From positions 75,314,426 to 75,378,425 of the forward strand of contig CM049309.1 in NCBI GenBank assembly GCA_026874595.1: DNA of 64,000 nt, given 5' to 3'. Positions 1 to 11,392 of the stretch are shown in pieces. The notes under the pieces are model-generated. The model searched no databases, had not been told where the DNA came from, and saw only the letters and a list, made by a program, of their open reading frames with translations. The stretch is from Sipunculus nudus. Taxonomy: Eukaryota > Annelida > Sipuncula > Golfingiida > Sipunculidae. The translations under genes were made by a program, and so were the position numbers. Each line of letters starts with the position of its first letter. Positions within the stretch are counted from its first letter, which is position 1.

Positions 1-1640
1 GGAACCAGAGACTAATCACAATCAGCCTATTCTAAGGTTCTGAGGAGATTTCCTCAGAGCCTCTCTTGATGTCAGGTTTGAAGTTCCTATATATACGTCT
101 GACAAAGCTTGATTGCTATAACTCGGATGACTTGTATGATACGACTTACTACTTCATAATATTGACTGAAGTACGCAAAATCTGAATAAAGTCTGACATT
201 GATGGTACCGTATTTGGGCCACCGAAGATATGGCACATGTGTATGTTAGTTACATACCAAAGATAAATAAATGCCACATACCTGAAATTTTGGACGTAAC
301 TATGATGCTGTAAAAGATTAGAACCCTGGATCAAGTAATAGAGAAAATAACCTCCTGTCAAATAGGAACAATTTGGTATTTTATTAAGAGACACCTCGGT
401 TTGCGAGGGCCCTCCAACTCTACAGTTCAATGATTTTCCTACAGAGGGCGCTACATACAAAAAGGTGCAATACAACGCGCGCTGATCCGGTCGGAACATT
501 TTATCACAGAAAACATGAGTAATGTTATGTACATGTTCAAATAATGTTCAGCTTAGGAAGAGTCGCTGTGTTTAAGTGATAGGTATTTTTACGAATTAAT
601 GATTATTTGTACCGTACTAGCGTGTGGGTATAGTAGACAACTGTGATGGTACTTACATATCATATTTAGGTAGAATTTGGTGGAACCAGTAGTGTTTTGT
701 AACCATGAATAAGGAATGAAATGGATCATATAACACTTCTGCTTTTTATTTTATGTTTTTTTTTTAATGAGACAGCCTTGGCCAGTACCAGCTAGCTGCC
801 TCCAGACTCCCATGACTTAAGACGAGTCGACTGTCGCCTTACCTTATATTGAGTTAATCGGCATTATAACGCGATGCAATAGGTTGCTCTTTAAAGACGA
901 GCTTTGCCATAATTCTTCCGATATTGTGGCATTATAACTTTTTCACCATGGTGTAAGTATCTTATTCAGAACTATCTGTAACACACTGACAGCAGGAGTG
1001 GCTTTTTCCTCATTTATTTTGTGTTTTAGTCCAAGAAGACCCCCCTCCCTGACCAAATGATGAAAGCTGTCATAACATTAGCAGAGGAACGTATAAATAG
1101 GCGATATGGCTTTGTATACTGTACTGGTATTATTAAAGGTTTACCCGTGTTTACACTGAGTATGCGTATAAGCTTAGAAAAAATGGACTTTTGAGAGACA
1201 ATGTGGGGGGGGGGGGGGGGGGATTTGTAATTGCATATACTTAACAAGACCAAATCAGTCTGGAGAGTGGTTGGATGGAACATCCCAGGTAAAGGACAGT
1301 TTAATTTTTGGCGGCGAAAACGGCATTTGCAAGCAGTTGGTAACTGAAATGAATGAGAACAAACGTTATGTGACCACAGCGCAAGTATGGTAGGATTTGC
1401 ACTTGGGCTATGCTGTCCATCACAACAAAGATGTGTAATTGTAATGTAAATTTGAATTAATATGAATTAAGGCCTTGAGATTTGAGGATGAAGGGGCAAA
1501 TAAAACGGCAAAAGTCAACACCCAAGCACGCTTTACAGATTGAAATTATAATAAATAAGAGGTAATAAATAATTATAAAAGTTCTGCAATGATAAAGTTT
1601 TCAAGACAAAATTGCAATTAAAAACAATACACAATTTTAT
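1..1640. other. Unrecognised sequence left of the galaxin-like gene
   Basis: I recognise no gene here. A 116-codon minus-strand open frame at 149-499 has no family motif I can name and no clear splice context. The stretch contains an 18-base G run at 1205-1222 and otherwise AT-rich, non-repetitive sequence. It lies downstream of the minus-strand gene that ends near 1.65 kb, so it is probably intergenic. Confidence 0.5.
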
Positions 1641-1652
1641 CATTACTCAATT

Positions 1653-1658
1653 TTTATT
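1653..1658 (-). promoter_or_regulatory. Candidate polyadenylation signal for the galaxin-like gene
   Basis: TTTATT on the plus strand reads AATAAA on the minus strand. It lies about 290 bases downstream of the TGA stop at 1951-1953, a plausible 3'UTR length. The surroundings are AT-rich, so a chance match is possible. Confidence 0.3.
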
Positions 1659-1950
1659 TAAATTAATTTCCTTAATTGATATTAGAGCAGTAATTAAGTA
1701 TGAGCTAAATAGGTTTGATCAAAGGAAAAAATGTTGGACAGGCCTGCACATTAATTATTTATATTTCAAAACAATGTTTACACAAAAATATCAAGCTAAT
1801 TTATCTTTAATATTTTTTTTAGTAATATTTGAAAATTAGTGCGCACTAGGTGCATGATATGTCCATTTTCAGTGCGGTGGTTATGTAGGTCACTTTGTTT
1901 TCACATAGTTGGATTGGACGGTAAGGTCAGGTGATATTTTGTTCTGTATA

Positions 1951-2210
1951 TCAGCCAAGCCAGCACGCCCAGCCACAGCACTGCCTTTTCGGGATCAAAC
2001 GTCCGTAGCAACACCTCTTGACACTTATGTCGTAAGGCGAAAAGTTACAACATGCGGTGAGACCGAACCTTCTGTGGAGTGTCCCGAGACAGCACACGTG
2101 GGTAAAAGCATCGTAAGCCGTAAAACGACAGCAGCGGGGCTGACGCATCCCGACCTTACTGGTGACGCGTCCATTGCAGCACATCTGCGTTCTATAATTG
2201 TAACGCCCAC
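1951..2210 (-). CDS. Galaxin-like secreted protein, terminal coding exon
   Basis: The exon reads 85 residues to a TGA stop. Together with the 64-nt signal exon upstream, the total is 324 nt, or 107 residues plus stop. In that spliced numbering the doublet cysteines are at 32-33, 48-49, 61-62, 75-76, 88-89 and 99-100, with single cysteines at 22 and 104. The pattern CC-x4-YD-x5-CC-x-G occurs twice (Y54, Y81), which is the hallmark of galaxin repeats. Galaxins are secreted, disulfide-rich proteins known from coral skeleton, with galaxin-like relatives in molluscs. The acceptor is GTGTTGCAG, with its AG at plus positions 2211-2212. The exon starts in phase 1, matching the TAT-T ends of all three upstream signal exons, so splicing makes residue 22 a Cys. 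The overlapping plus-strand frame at 1909-2226 is a shadow. The exact role is unknown: matrix, mucus or defence are all possible. Confidence 0.65.
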
Positions 2211-2253
2211 CTGCAACACGAAATAACGTAGCTGTGAAATGACTTATAATCAT

Positions 2254-2831
2254 ACATTTGAATTGTGTTTATTACGTAAATACATACATTTTATCCGCAA
2301 ACCAGACCGCATGGAAAGAATCGGACTTGTCTCAACTGCGGCAGCAAATGCGTAGTAGAAATCGTAGCTTTAGCTTAATAGTGCTAACGGATAAAAAATG
2401 GTCCAGGGAATAAACATCGAACGGTGGTGCAGATCCGGATGAGCAATTTTACTTCCCGGAGGTATGCGCTCTGCTGAGATCATTCTGATTAAACCCCACA
2501 TGTATATGAATCGGATAAATCATATCTTTTTAATTTAATATATATACATATACATATATATATATATATATATATTTATATGAATATATTACATTATTTT
2601 CCATCACGCTGCATTTATTTCCATCAAAAGCCAATTTTGTGTAAATTAAAGACATTTTACTCTTATATAAATAAAAATTAAGAAATGTATTCCACCATGC
2701 CCTGATTAACTGATCACAGTGACATATTCTCACTTTATTGCAGGATGTATATAATTGTTAAGGATCCCTATAACAACAAACTTTATGTGTGTGCTCGATG
2801 GACCGACTGGGAGGGACTTTATGGTTCACCT
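2254..2831. other. Intronic sequence with a TA-rich microsatellite
   Basis: This lies inside the proposed intron of the galaxin-like gene, between the terminal exon and the start of segmental duplication copy A. It contains a TA/CATA-rich tract around 2538-2575. I see no gene in it. Confidence 0.5.
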
Positions 2832-4019
2832 TTAGTTCACCTTTTTAGTTAACTCCTTTAAATCTTCGGATATCAACGAATCGGCTTGATCATTTGTTAA
2901 GACTTCATGAAGGTATTATGGGTAAAAGAGACAGAAACCTAAATCAAAATAAATATTAAATTGTCTAGTATTATATATCAATTTGCATTTTATTGCATCA
3001 AAGGCCGGTATAACAGTGAGGTGACGACTTGTATATACTTGGTCTGGGTTTATAGCTTTTTTTAGGTGAGGTTGGTTTTTCTGTGTTTGTAGGCGCTTTA
3101 TTCCTAACAAAATATATATTCCCTTCATGGCTTACGCTCTTTACACAACGCTTTACCTATACGCCTACTATCATCAGCTAATCACCCCGGCAACCATTTG
3201 AATAGGCCACAGTCTGAACGTGGCACAGGCTAAGAGAGAATGGCTCTCGACACGTGGTTTGCACTGGTCCTAGAATGTGCACGGCCGATGAGCTGTAATT
3301 CAAACGAAATGTAACTACATTCGCTCCGTGCACACCTCTCTGGCTGGTTTCCATGTTGCTGGCAAACGGATACATGGCTACGCTAACTTAGTCGTAATGT
3401 TATAATCGATTCGGTCGATGATGCGAGAACGCAGAGGGAGCAATTAAAATTTGACTAGTTTTTAGTAAAAGTTACCACTTGGTTGCACTTGAAGCACAGG
3501 TATGGGCGGAGCCATGATGCCTGTCGAGTGTTTGTTAACTGGTATTTAGTTGGCTACCAAGCACCACCTGGTGTCTAAGTGTATCATAAACGATCAAACA
3601 AGGCAGCGGGAAAATCAGTAGCCTTGGGAGCCTAACCATGGCTTAAAATCACCTTCTTTCCTGGTAAAGGCATTTTTATAATCTATATGAGGGGAGACAC
3701 TCATTTTTGTAAGTTTTTAAAAGCTATTTCTTTTTCAGGTTTACTCGAACGTCATGTGTCACGTGCCACATAAATCAGTAAAGTAAAGGGTAAGCGTCCT
3801 GATTGCCTCCGCCTATATCTCCGTTCGTGTGTGTGTTTGTGTCTTATTTTCAGCTTTATTTATCTCTTGTATAACCTGTATATACCAGTCATGACCGGAT
3901 TCAGACTTCTCAGATATGAAACCCATAACTTAAGGTATATAAAAGTATACCTTTTGAAGAGTATTGCTGCCACCTTGTAAAAGAAAAATAAATTATTTAT
4001 TATTATTTATTATATCAAA

Positions 4020-4130
4020 TACTTTCGCGTACGTACGACATACTATCTCGTGCGTATGACAAAATATCTCGTACGTACGACATACAATTCGTACGTGCGA
4101 CATACTAACTCGTACGTACGACATAATAAA
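4020..4130 (+). repeat. CGTACGTACG minisatellite, left arm of copy A
   Basis: Four to five degenerate units of about 20-21 bp with the palindromic core CGTACGTACG, in the orientation TCTCGTACGTACGACAT. The same minisatellite appears inverted at 5672-5840. Confidence 0.85.
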
Positions 4131-4184
4131 TCTTACGGATCTGAATTAGAGATAACACAACAGGCCAACTGATATATGTATAAG

Positions 4185-4187
<3 letters not shown>

Positions 4188-4234
<47 letters not shown>
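4188..4234. repeat. TA microsatellite
   Basis: A (TA)n run inside the left foldback arm of copy A. Confidence 0.95.
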
Positions 4235-5388
4235 CCCCAATATTGTATGTTCTCAGCCTCCTTGCAAATAGCTGGTTCACCGTTGAAAAGAACACACACA
4301 CATATATTTACACATATATGTATAAAGCCTATTGTCACTTGCGGGGGATTCCTATGCTTATATAATAAATGGATAACTAAAATTTAGAAACGATACAATG
4401 CACAAATGCCAGTGTTTCTGTTTCAAATGTGATGAAACAACTGTTCTTTATCTGATAGTGACATTTCACATACCAGGTATATTAAGTATACATGAAATAC
4501 AGTTAAGTCTCCCCTTAAAATATAACGATATCTGTCAATATTTCGTTCTTAAACCGATTCCTTAATCCGTTACACAAGTGGAAAAAAAGCTTGCCCCGGG
4601 CGCGATCAAAGACGAAAAAACAAACACAGCACTCACGCAACCTGATGTTGGTACAGCCTAATTTCACAAATCAAGGTTTTCAAGCTTATTTGGATGTTTA
4701 TTCTTTCATGTTGCTTCTCTTTTTTTTATAATTGACGCGTGTGCGCGACCAAAATCTTTCCTCTGGTCACGAGATCTTGTAATGGTAAACAGGCCCTCCT
4801 GGACTGTATTTGTAACTCGCACACAAAACCATGGCAACGTATTAAAAAGGTGAACAGGAAATATAAAGCCCTAAATATTTTTCTGTCACAGATTGATCGC
4901 ACGTCCATGCGTGATCGTTTTTAAATTTTATTTTTATTATTTAGTTCAAACTGAAAATTATACTTACTCCAAAAAAATGGATTGTGGACTGTTCTGCTAC
5001 CCACATATGAATCAATGGCTGTATATGTATTAAATATTTTTAACGATCCACTACACTGTGTGTAATATCATAAATCTAATTTTTAGATCAATTATGAATA
5101 TTAGAAACCTGTCCCATTCTCATACACTTAAAATTAGGCTATTTTGTATCTGTTTCTCTTGTTTGGAATTTGCAAAGGCAATATTGTTTTTTCTTATTAA
5201 CATTATGACGGGTTCACTGTTATAACATCATTCGCTGCCAACAGAATTTAAGCGCCTATGTAAATATGAAAGTTCTAAATATGACAACGACTTGATATAT
5301 TTCGCTTCCTTGAAATATTTCAGAGACCTAAAAAGAGAAAAAGGATATAATCGAAAAGCATTTAAATATATAGTAAATATAAATAAAG

Positions 5389-5409
5389 ATATATATATAT
5401 ATATATATT
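5389..5409. repeat. TA microsatellite
   Basis: A short (TA)n run in the unique interior of the foldback element of copy A. A second short TA-rich tract follows at about 5539-5565. Confidence 0.9.
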
Positions 5410-5671
5410 CTTACCACATTCACCTGACGATCGAGTCGCATCCCGTGAAATTTACAGTGTTGTTTTTCTTCAGCGTTATACCGCTCTCGCCTAGTCTTTA
5501 AGCCATAGAGCACTTTACAACGGAGGGGAACTCTACCTTATATATATATATATAATATATATAATACATATAAGGAAGTGCAGAACATACATTATTAAAC
5601 AGATATATATTGCTTATGCATATATCAGTTGGCCTGTTGTGTAGTCTGTGAATCAGATCCGTAAGATTTAT

Positions 5672-5840
5672 TATGTCGTACTTACGAGATAAAATGTCGT
5701 ACGTCGAGATAATATTTCGTACGTTCGAAATAATTGTCGTACGTACGAAATAAAATGTCGTATGTACGAGATAATATGTCGTACGTATACGAGATAATAT
5801 GTCGCACGTACGAGATAGTATGTCGTACGTACGAGATGAA
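5672..5840 (-). repeat. CGTACGTACG minisatellite, right arm of copy A
   Basis: About eight units of roughly 21 bp, inverted relative to 4020-4130. Units vary by small substitutions and indels. The peptide-like repeats that appear in translated frames here are a by-product of the 21-bp period. Confidence 0.85.
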
Positions 5841-6160
5841 TAATTTATTTTTCTTTCCCAGGTTACAGCAATACGCTTCCGTACTTTTCCATATATCTCT
5901 TAGTTCGGGCATAAAAACACCAACGATGTTTATATTGATTGACGATTTTAAAATATTAGATGTACCGACCTTTTATCACGTGATAAATAAGTTTTTTGTC
6001 TAATCCGAAAATTTTTATATTTATATACGTCACCATAGTTTGCAAACACCTGCACGAAATTTTGTGTTTTATCACAGGAAAAAATAAAAGTTTATAAAAT
6101 GAACGATATTTTTATCCAAATAGTTTAATTAAATGACAGAGTCGGTAAATATTTACTCAC

Positions 6161-6224
6161 AATACGCGTCAGTCAGGGCAACCAGGCAGACACACGCAAC
6201 CAAACTTACGAGCGTCGTCTTCAT
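6161..6224 (-). CDS. Signal-peptide first exon (a) of galaxin-like gene
   Basis: ATG at 6224-6222 opens 21 codons plus one nt, ending GCG-TAT-T before a strong donor, GTGAGT (plus ACTCAC, 6155-6160). The peptide is MKTTLVSLVACVCLVAL followed by TDAY, a classic secretory signal with a hydrophobic core and a small-residue cleavage zone near T-D-A. The exon ends in phase 1, which fits the galaxin exon at 1951-2210 and makes a Cys codon at the join. The intron would be 3,950 bp and would hold the foldback element. The peptide differs from exons b and c at residues 4 (T vs V) and 7 (S vs G). It is too short to be noticed as an ORF. Its link to the galaxin exon is inferred from strand, phase and distance. 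Confidence 0.65.
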
Positions 6225-6333
6225 TTTAGTGAATATTTACGGTCTTAAATTGGAGAACTCTCTGGAACTGGAGAAATGCAGCAAAATGGATCATCAGCAC
6301 ACTGACTCGCCTTCTGCAGGCAGATAAATGAGA

Positions 6334-6343
6334 CCTTTATATT
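6334..6343 (-). promoter_or_regulatory. TATA-like box upstream of first exon a
   Basis: Plus CCTTTATATT reads AATATAAAGG on the minus strand, 110 bases upstream of the ATG at 6224. The upstream sequence here differs from that of copies b and c, so exon a, if active, has a different promoter. Confidence 0.35.
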
Positions 6344-6817
6344 GGAAATAAATTCAGTGGAATGCAGTCTGTGCCATAAATAGATATATGTGTATCAACC
6401 AGACCAGGAAGTGTATGATAATCTGACGAAGGAATTTTAAGTAGGAGTATATATTTGTTTGTGTAACATTTATTTTAAGTAGGAGTATGTTTGTGTAACA
6501 TTTGTTTAACCTACTCTGGCATTTCTTTTAAACCTGATATGAGTACAAATTCTGAAAGGACCTGTAAAGTGTTCCTCTGAATATACAGAAATACGATATG
6601 TCAAGCCCCCTAACTACTACATGTTTATACAGGTCGTGCTACCTAGGCGCACTGTTGGGGAGGGGGGGGGGGGGAACCTCAGGGAATTGAAGTGAAATCT
6701 GTCTAAATATTTGCATCAAGAATTTTAGCTGACAACATGTCCTCTGGGAGACGATTTCGAAGCGTTTATTAGCGCAAAGATTTCGTTAAGCGCTTGCCAA
6801 AAGTAAAAACAAAATCC
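6344..6817. other. Spacer between duplication copies A and B
   Basis: No gene seen. It contains a short local duplication of the words TTTAAGTAGGAGTAT and TTTGTGTAACATTT around 6435-6510, and an 18-base G run at 6657-6674 broken by one A. Confidence 0.5.
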
Positions 6818-7155
6818 TTAGTTCACCTTTTTAGTTAACTCATTTAAATCTTCTGATATCAACGAATCGGCTTGATCATTTGTTAAGACTTCATGAAGGT
6901 ATTATGGGTAAAAGAGACAGAAACCTAAATCAAAATAAATATTAAATTGTCTAGTATTATATATCAATTTGCATTTTATTGCATCAAAGGCCGGATTCAC
7001 AGTAAGGTGACGACTTTTATTCACTTGGTCTGGGTTTATAGCTTTTTTTAGGTGAGGTTGGTTTTTCCGTGTTTGTAAGCGCTTTATTCCTAACGAAATA
7101 TATATTCCCTTCATGGCTTACGCTCTTTACACAGCGCTTTACCTATAGGCCTACT

Positions 7156-7535
7156 ACCTATATCGTAAGCGCTATTGTTGCCTCGTATCCAAAATCGCTG
7201 CACTAGAAGGGAACACTGTATTTTGGTCCAATCAGATAAGACCCTTTGCTGGAAGACACGGCCTCTATGGTTGGCTGATATAGTCAAATGATAAATAAAT
7301 AACAAATATAAATGCTGTTGGCAATTTTTTAGGGGTTTGTGTATGAGCTAGATCACAAACTTATTCCATAAATAGTTGTTGTCCTCTTGACTGCGTACAG
7401 ACAATGTCCGATATGCGACACACAACTGATGCAATAAGGTATCTACATAGCTATAAGGCCTTGTTGCCAGCAAGACGATTTACCAGCGAAGCCAGGAATA
7501 CATGGAGCAACTGTTGTTACATTTGTTTTGAGTGA
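7156..7535. other. Indel segment present only in copy B
   Basis: Relative to copy A near 3170-3180, copy B has about 375 bp of extra sequence here, between CGCCTACTA-like and CATCGCCCCGG-like flanks. I see no clear terminal repeats, so it could be an insertion in B or a deletion in A. No gene is recognised in it. Confidence 0.6.
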
Positions 7536-8378
7536 CAGCTCATCGCCCCGGCAACCATTTGAATAGGCCACAGTCTGTACGTGGCACAGGCTCAGAGAGA
7601 ATGGCTCGACACGTGGTATGCACTGGTCCTGGAATGTGCACGGCCGTTGAGCTGTAGTTCAAACGAAATGTAACTACATTGGCTCCGTGCACACCTCTCT
7701 GGCTGGTTTCTATGTTGCTGGCAAACGGATCCATGGCTACGCTAACTTAGTCGTAATGTCATAATCGATTCGGTCGATGATGCGGGAACGCAGAGGGAGC
7801 AATTAAAATTTGACTAGTTTTTACTAAGAGTTACCACTTGGTTGTCCTTGAAGCACAGGTATGGGCGGAGCCATGATGCCTGTCGAGTGTTTGTTAACTG
7901 GCATTTAGTTGGCTACCAAGCACCACCTGGTGTCTAAGTGTATCATAATCGGTCAAACAAGGCAGCGGGAAAATCAGTAGCTCTTTAGAAGCGCAAGATT
8001 TCCGCTGCCTTGGGAGCCTAACCATGGCTTAAAATCACCCTCTTTCCTGGTAAAGGCATTTTTTATAATCTATATGAGGGGAGACACTCATTTTTGTAAG
8101 TTTTTTAAAAACTATTTCATTTTCAGGTTTACTCGAACGTCATGGGTCACGTGCTACATAAATCAGTAAAGGGTAAGCGTCTTGATTGCCTCCGCCTATA
8201 TCTCCGTTCGTGTGTGTGTTTGTGTCTTATTTTTAGCTTTATCTCTTGTACAAACTGTATATACCAGTCATGACCGGATTCAGACTTCTCAGATTTGAAA
8301 CCCATAACTTAAGGTATATAACAGTATACCTTTTGAAGAGTATTGCTGCCACCTTGTAAAAGAAAAATAAATTATTTA

Positions 8379-8460
8379 TCTCGTACATACGACATACTAT
8401 CTCGAATGTACGAAATATTATCTCGACGTACGACATTTTATCTCGTACGTATGACATAAT
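8379..8460 (+). repeat. CGTACGTACG minisatellite, left arm of copy B
   Basis: About four units of the 20-21 bp minisatellite. Unit order and variants, such as the shortened TCTCGACGTACGACAT unit, match the inverted right arm at 14676-14750. Confidence 0.85.
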
Positions 8461-9666
8461 AAATCTTACGGATGTGATTCAGAGACAACACAACAGGCCA
8501 ACTGATATATGTATAAGCAATGTATATATATATATATATGTCCAATAATGTATGTTCTCAGCCTCCTTGCAAATAGCTGGTTCACCGTTGAAAAGAACAC
8601 ACACACATATATTTACACATATATGTATAAAGCCTATTGTCACTTGCGGGGGATTCCTATGCTTATATATTAAATGGATAACTAAAATTTAGAAACGATA
8701 CAATGCACAAATGCCAGTGTTTCTGTTTCAAATGTGATGAATATCTGATAGTGACATTTCACATACCAGGTATATTAAGAATACATGAAATACAGTTAAG
8801 TCTCCCCTTAAAATATAACGGTATCTGTCAATATTTCGTTCTTAAACCGATTCCTTAATCCGTTACACAAGTGGAAAAAAGCTTGCCCCGGGCGCGATCA
8901 AAGACGAAAAAACAAACACAACACTCACACAATCGTGTGTTGGTACAGCCTAACTTTACAAATCAAGGTTTTCAAGCTTCTCTGGGTGTTTTTTCTTTCA
9001 TAATGCTTCTCTTTTTTTATAACTGACGCGTGTGCGCGACCAAGATCTTTCCTCTGGTCACGAGGTCTTGTTATGGTAAACAGACACACCTGGACTGTAT
9101 TTGTAACTCGCACACAAAACCTTGGCGAGGTATTGAAAAGGTAAACAGGAAATATAAAGCCCTAAATATTTTTCTGTCACAGATTGATCGCACGTCGTTG
9201 CGTGATAGTGTTTTAATTTTATTTTTATTATTTAGTTCAAACTGAAAATTATGCTTACTCCATAAAATGGATTGTGGCCTGTATTGCTACCCAAATATCA
9301 ATCAACGGTTGCATATGTATTAAATATTTTTAACGATCCACTACACTGTGCGTTATATCATAAATCTGATGTTTAGATCAATTATGAATATTCGACACCT
9401 GTCTCATTCTCAAACACTTAAAATTAGGCTATTTTGTACTTGTTCCTTTTGTTTGAAATTTGCAAAGGCAACATTGTTTTTTTTGCTTGCCGGAATCAAA
9501 GATTTCGGCAAGCATATTGGTCAGTTGCGTATGTCTGTTTGTTTGTTTGTTTGTTTATTTGTCACCACTCTCCTGGCCACAATTTTGCCACAATAACCTT
9601 GAAACTTACAGGGATGTTCGAAAACATAATTTTTAGGTGCCCTATTGTTTTTGGTCAACATTGCTC

Positions 9667-9688
9667 CAAGGTCAAGGGTCAAGGTCAC
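9667..9688 (+). promoter_or_regulatory. AGGTCA-type half-site cluster in the repeat
   Basis: AAGGTCAAGGGTCAAGGTCA contains three AGGTCA-like half-sites, the kind bound by nuclear receptors. The equivalent block is kept in other, diverged copies of the family. Binding is not shown by sequence alone. Confidence 0.4.
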
Positions 9689-9815
9689 GACAGGTATGGT
9701 TAACGGTTTTTGCACTATAACTTCGCCATAAATAGGCTTATCCACTTTTGCAATAGCTCATTTTTTTCGTCATCACCTGGCCTTTCTTTTGACATGTAGC
9801 TTACTTAAATTTGCC

Positions 9816-9829
9816 GTTACCATGGTTAC
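9816..9829. promoter_or_regulatory. X-box-like near-palindrome in the repeat
   Basis: GTTACCATGGTTAC differs by one base from the palindromic RFX X-box form GTTACCATGGTAAC. It is repeated at the same relative place in the other family copies. Confidence 0.35.
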
Positions 9830-9952
9830 ATTTTTTTGGGTAGAAATCATGGAATTTCATGATATTTTTCAAATTTGCAGCAATCGCCCTGATTCTGAGA
9901 TATTTTATGTAACATAAGAATATCTCGAAATTGTTTTTTCCGATTTTGGAAA

Positions 9953-9970
9953 TGGCCGCCAGGGGGCGTT
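9953..9970 (+). promoter_or_regulatory. CTCF-like motif 1 in the 9.5-14.2 kb element
   Basis: TGGCCGCCAGGGGGCGTT closely matches the vertebrate CTCF core TGGCCACCAGGGGGCGCTA. It sits after a TATCTCGAAA block, as in the satellite monomers. Confidence 0.45.
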
Positions 9971-10410
9971 GCAGATGAAAAAACATGAAAATTTGTTTTG
10001 GTGCTATACCTCCACAACTATTAAACATTGGGCCATTTCCATCACAGCACCTTAAACTAGAGTCCATGGGCTTATTTTTGCGCATAGGTGAAAAAGTGCG
10101 CTATTGCCAGATTTCTCTATTTTTGGGGTAAAACTTTTGAATTTTTAAAATATGCAGTTTTGAGCTTCTAACTCTGTCAGTTTTTATGCTAAGGAGGTCA
10201 ATTCTTTTGCAACTTGAAGCCCTTGGTGAGTTCTTGGTGATCCAATAAAAAATCTCGCCAAATCTCGCACCGTTTCTCGCCCAATGAGATTTTCGCGGTT
10301 TCAATGAAAGGTGCCCTAGGGGCCACAGAATTGCAGGAATCGTTTTGAAACTGATACCTCTTATGTCACGCATTAATATCTCGAAGGCAGTTTTTCACCT
10401 TTGGGAAAAT

Positions 10411-10428
10411 GACCGCTAGGGGGCGCTC
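10411..10428 (+). promoter_or_regulatory. CTCF-like motif 2 in the 9.5-14.2 kb element
   Basis: GACCGCTAGGGGGCGCTC keeps the CTAGGGGGCGCT core of the CTCF consensus. Confidence 0.45.
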
Positions 10429-10539
10429 CACTGCAACCCCATACCTAGTATAATTGTTTAGCCATATCTCCAAAACTAAACATTTAAGATACATACGCTG
10501 TACACCATATGAATGGGCATTTCATGGCCTTTCTGTCCA

Positions 10540-11392
10540 TGGCCTCTTTTGTTTAATTATGCACGGTCCCCACACGTTTTAGCAACTTTGTAAAAAATGG
10601 AAACCCGCATGCACGTATACATATGCCATCACGCATGCATACACGCGTTTTAGTATGAAAGACAGACACGCTTTCCCATGACTGCAAAAATTATAGCCTT
10701 CGCCGTATAAAATATGTAACTACAGACACTCTTTGCATGACATGCAAATAAAGCACACTGTGTCCCTTTCATAAGTAACATGCATTCAGTCCGGACCTGC
10801 TTTTTTTCAGTCCGCGCCTGTGAATTAGGCCCACACGGTTGCTATGGTGGTTGTCACGGAAGCTTTCGGGCTCTGTAACCTGCACGCGGGCCCGTTTGAC
10901 ATTTCTGTTAAGAGGAGGAGAAACGCAGGGATTGGACATCGCTTGATTTGACGCATCCATATATGAGTCCATATGGACATTTTATATGCCAGTTTCAGAA
11001 AGTCATAAGACACAGCCTATATGTCCCTGTACCCCCTCTTTTGTTAAACATTGGTAAACAGAGTAAAAAATGTTACATTTACCCTACATATGCGCGTCAC
11101 TCTTCACAGCAGCTCCTAATGAGTTTAAACAAAATGTAACAATCTTGGTCCTGTCGAAGCGCGTGTCCCAGTCAATGTATTGATGTGGTCATGTGCATGC
11201 GAAGATATGTTTTCTCCTGTGATTACTTATATACATGTACTAGGCATATATCTCTGGTGAAAAGGTTAGTAACTGTTTAATGACGAGGATACGAATTTAA
11301 TTGTATAGTTCTTTTTATATTGTACCCATGTTGAAAATGAACCAATGGACATTCACTTGCATTCAAAGATGCAAGATCGCTGTTATGGATGT
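10540..11392. other. Unrecognised sequence inside the insertion
   Basis: No gene or family-like repeat is recognised. It includes a stretch of alternating ACGCATGCATACACGCG-type purine-pyrimidine words near 10605-10650. It may be sequence carried by the element. Confidence 0.4.

Larger units (their letters stand above)
3930..5905. mobile_element. Foldback-type element with long inverted arms (copy A)
   Basis: Left arm about 3930-4295 and right arm about 5572-5905 are inverted copies. Shared landmarks are the AAGAAAAATAAATTATT block, a minisatellite with a TCGTACGTACGA core, the CTTACGGATCTGA block, the ACAACAGGCCAACTGATATATG block and a TA microsatellite. About 1.25 kb of unique sequence separates the arms. 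I see no transposase. Exact termini and any target-site duplication are not resolved by eye. A long-arm foldback or MITE-like element, or an old inverted duplication, are the alternatives. Confidence 0.6.
2832..6280 (+). repeat. Segmental duplication, copy A
   Basis: From TTAGTTCACC at 2832 the sequence is closely matched by copy B from 6818. Colinearity holds through the foldback element and the signal-peptide exon, up to about 6280, where the upstream promoter region diverges. Copy A lacks about 375 bp present in B at roughly 7156-7535. It also lacks the 4.7-kb repeat insertion that B carries at 9485-14160, so A preserves the empty site near 5187-5200. The galaxin terminal exon lies outside the duplicated block. 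Confidence 0.85.

Noticed and set aside
1909-2226. A 105-codon plus-strand frame
   Set aside because: It lies antisense to the galaxin-like exon, whose doublet cysteines, acceptor and phase make the minus strand the better reading.
3178-3375. A 65-codon minus frame, similar at 7540-7734, that might be another exon of the galaxin-like gene
   Set aside because: It has few cysteines and no CC doublets, no matching acceptor or donor phase, and a shifted 3' end between the copies.
4739-4924. A 61-codon plus frame with a close relative at 9030-9245
   Set aside because: The match is explained by the segmental duplication. It has no motif, and the diverged third copy at 23.4 kb does not keep the frame.
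5734-5912. Periodic peptide repeats (RTYEI-type) in the minisatellite frames, also at 14678-14920
   Set aside because: A 21-bp period gives a 7-residue periodic peptide in any open frame. The frames are present on both strands.
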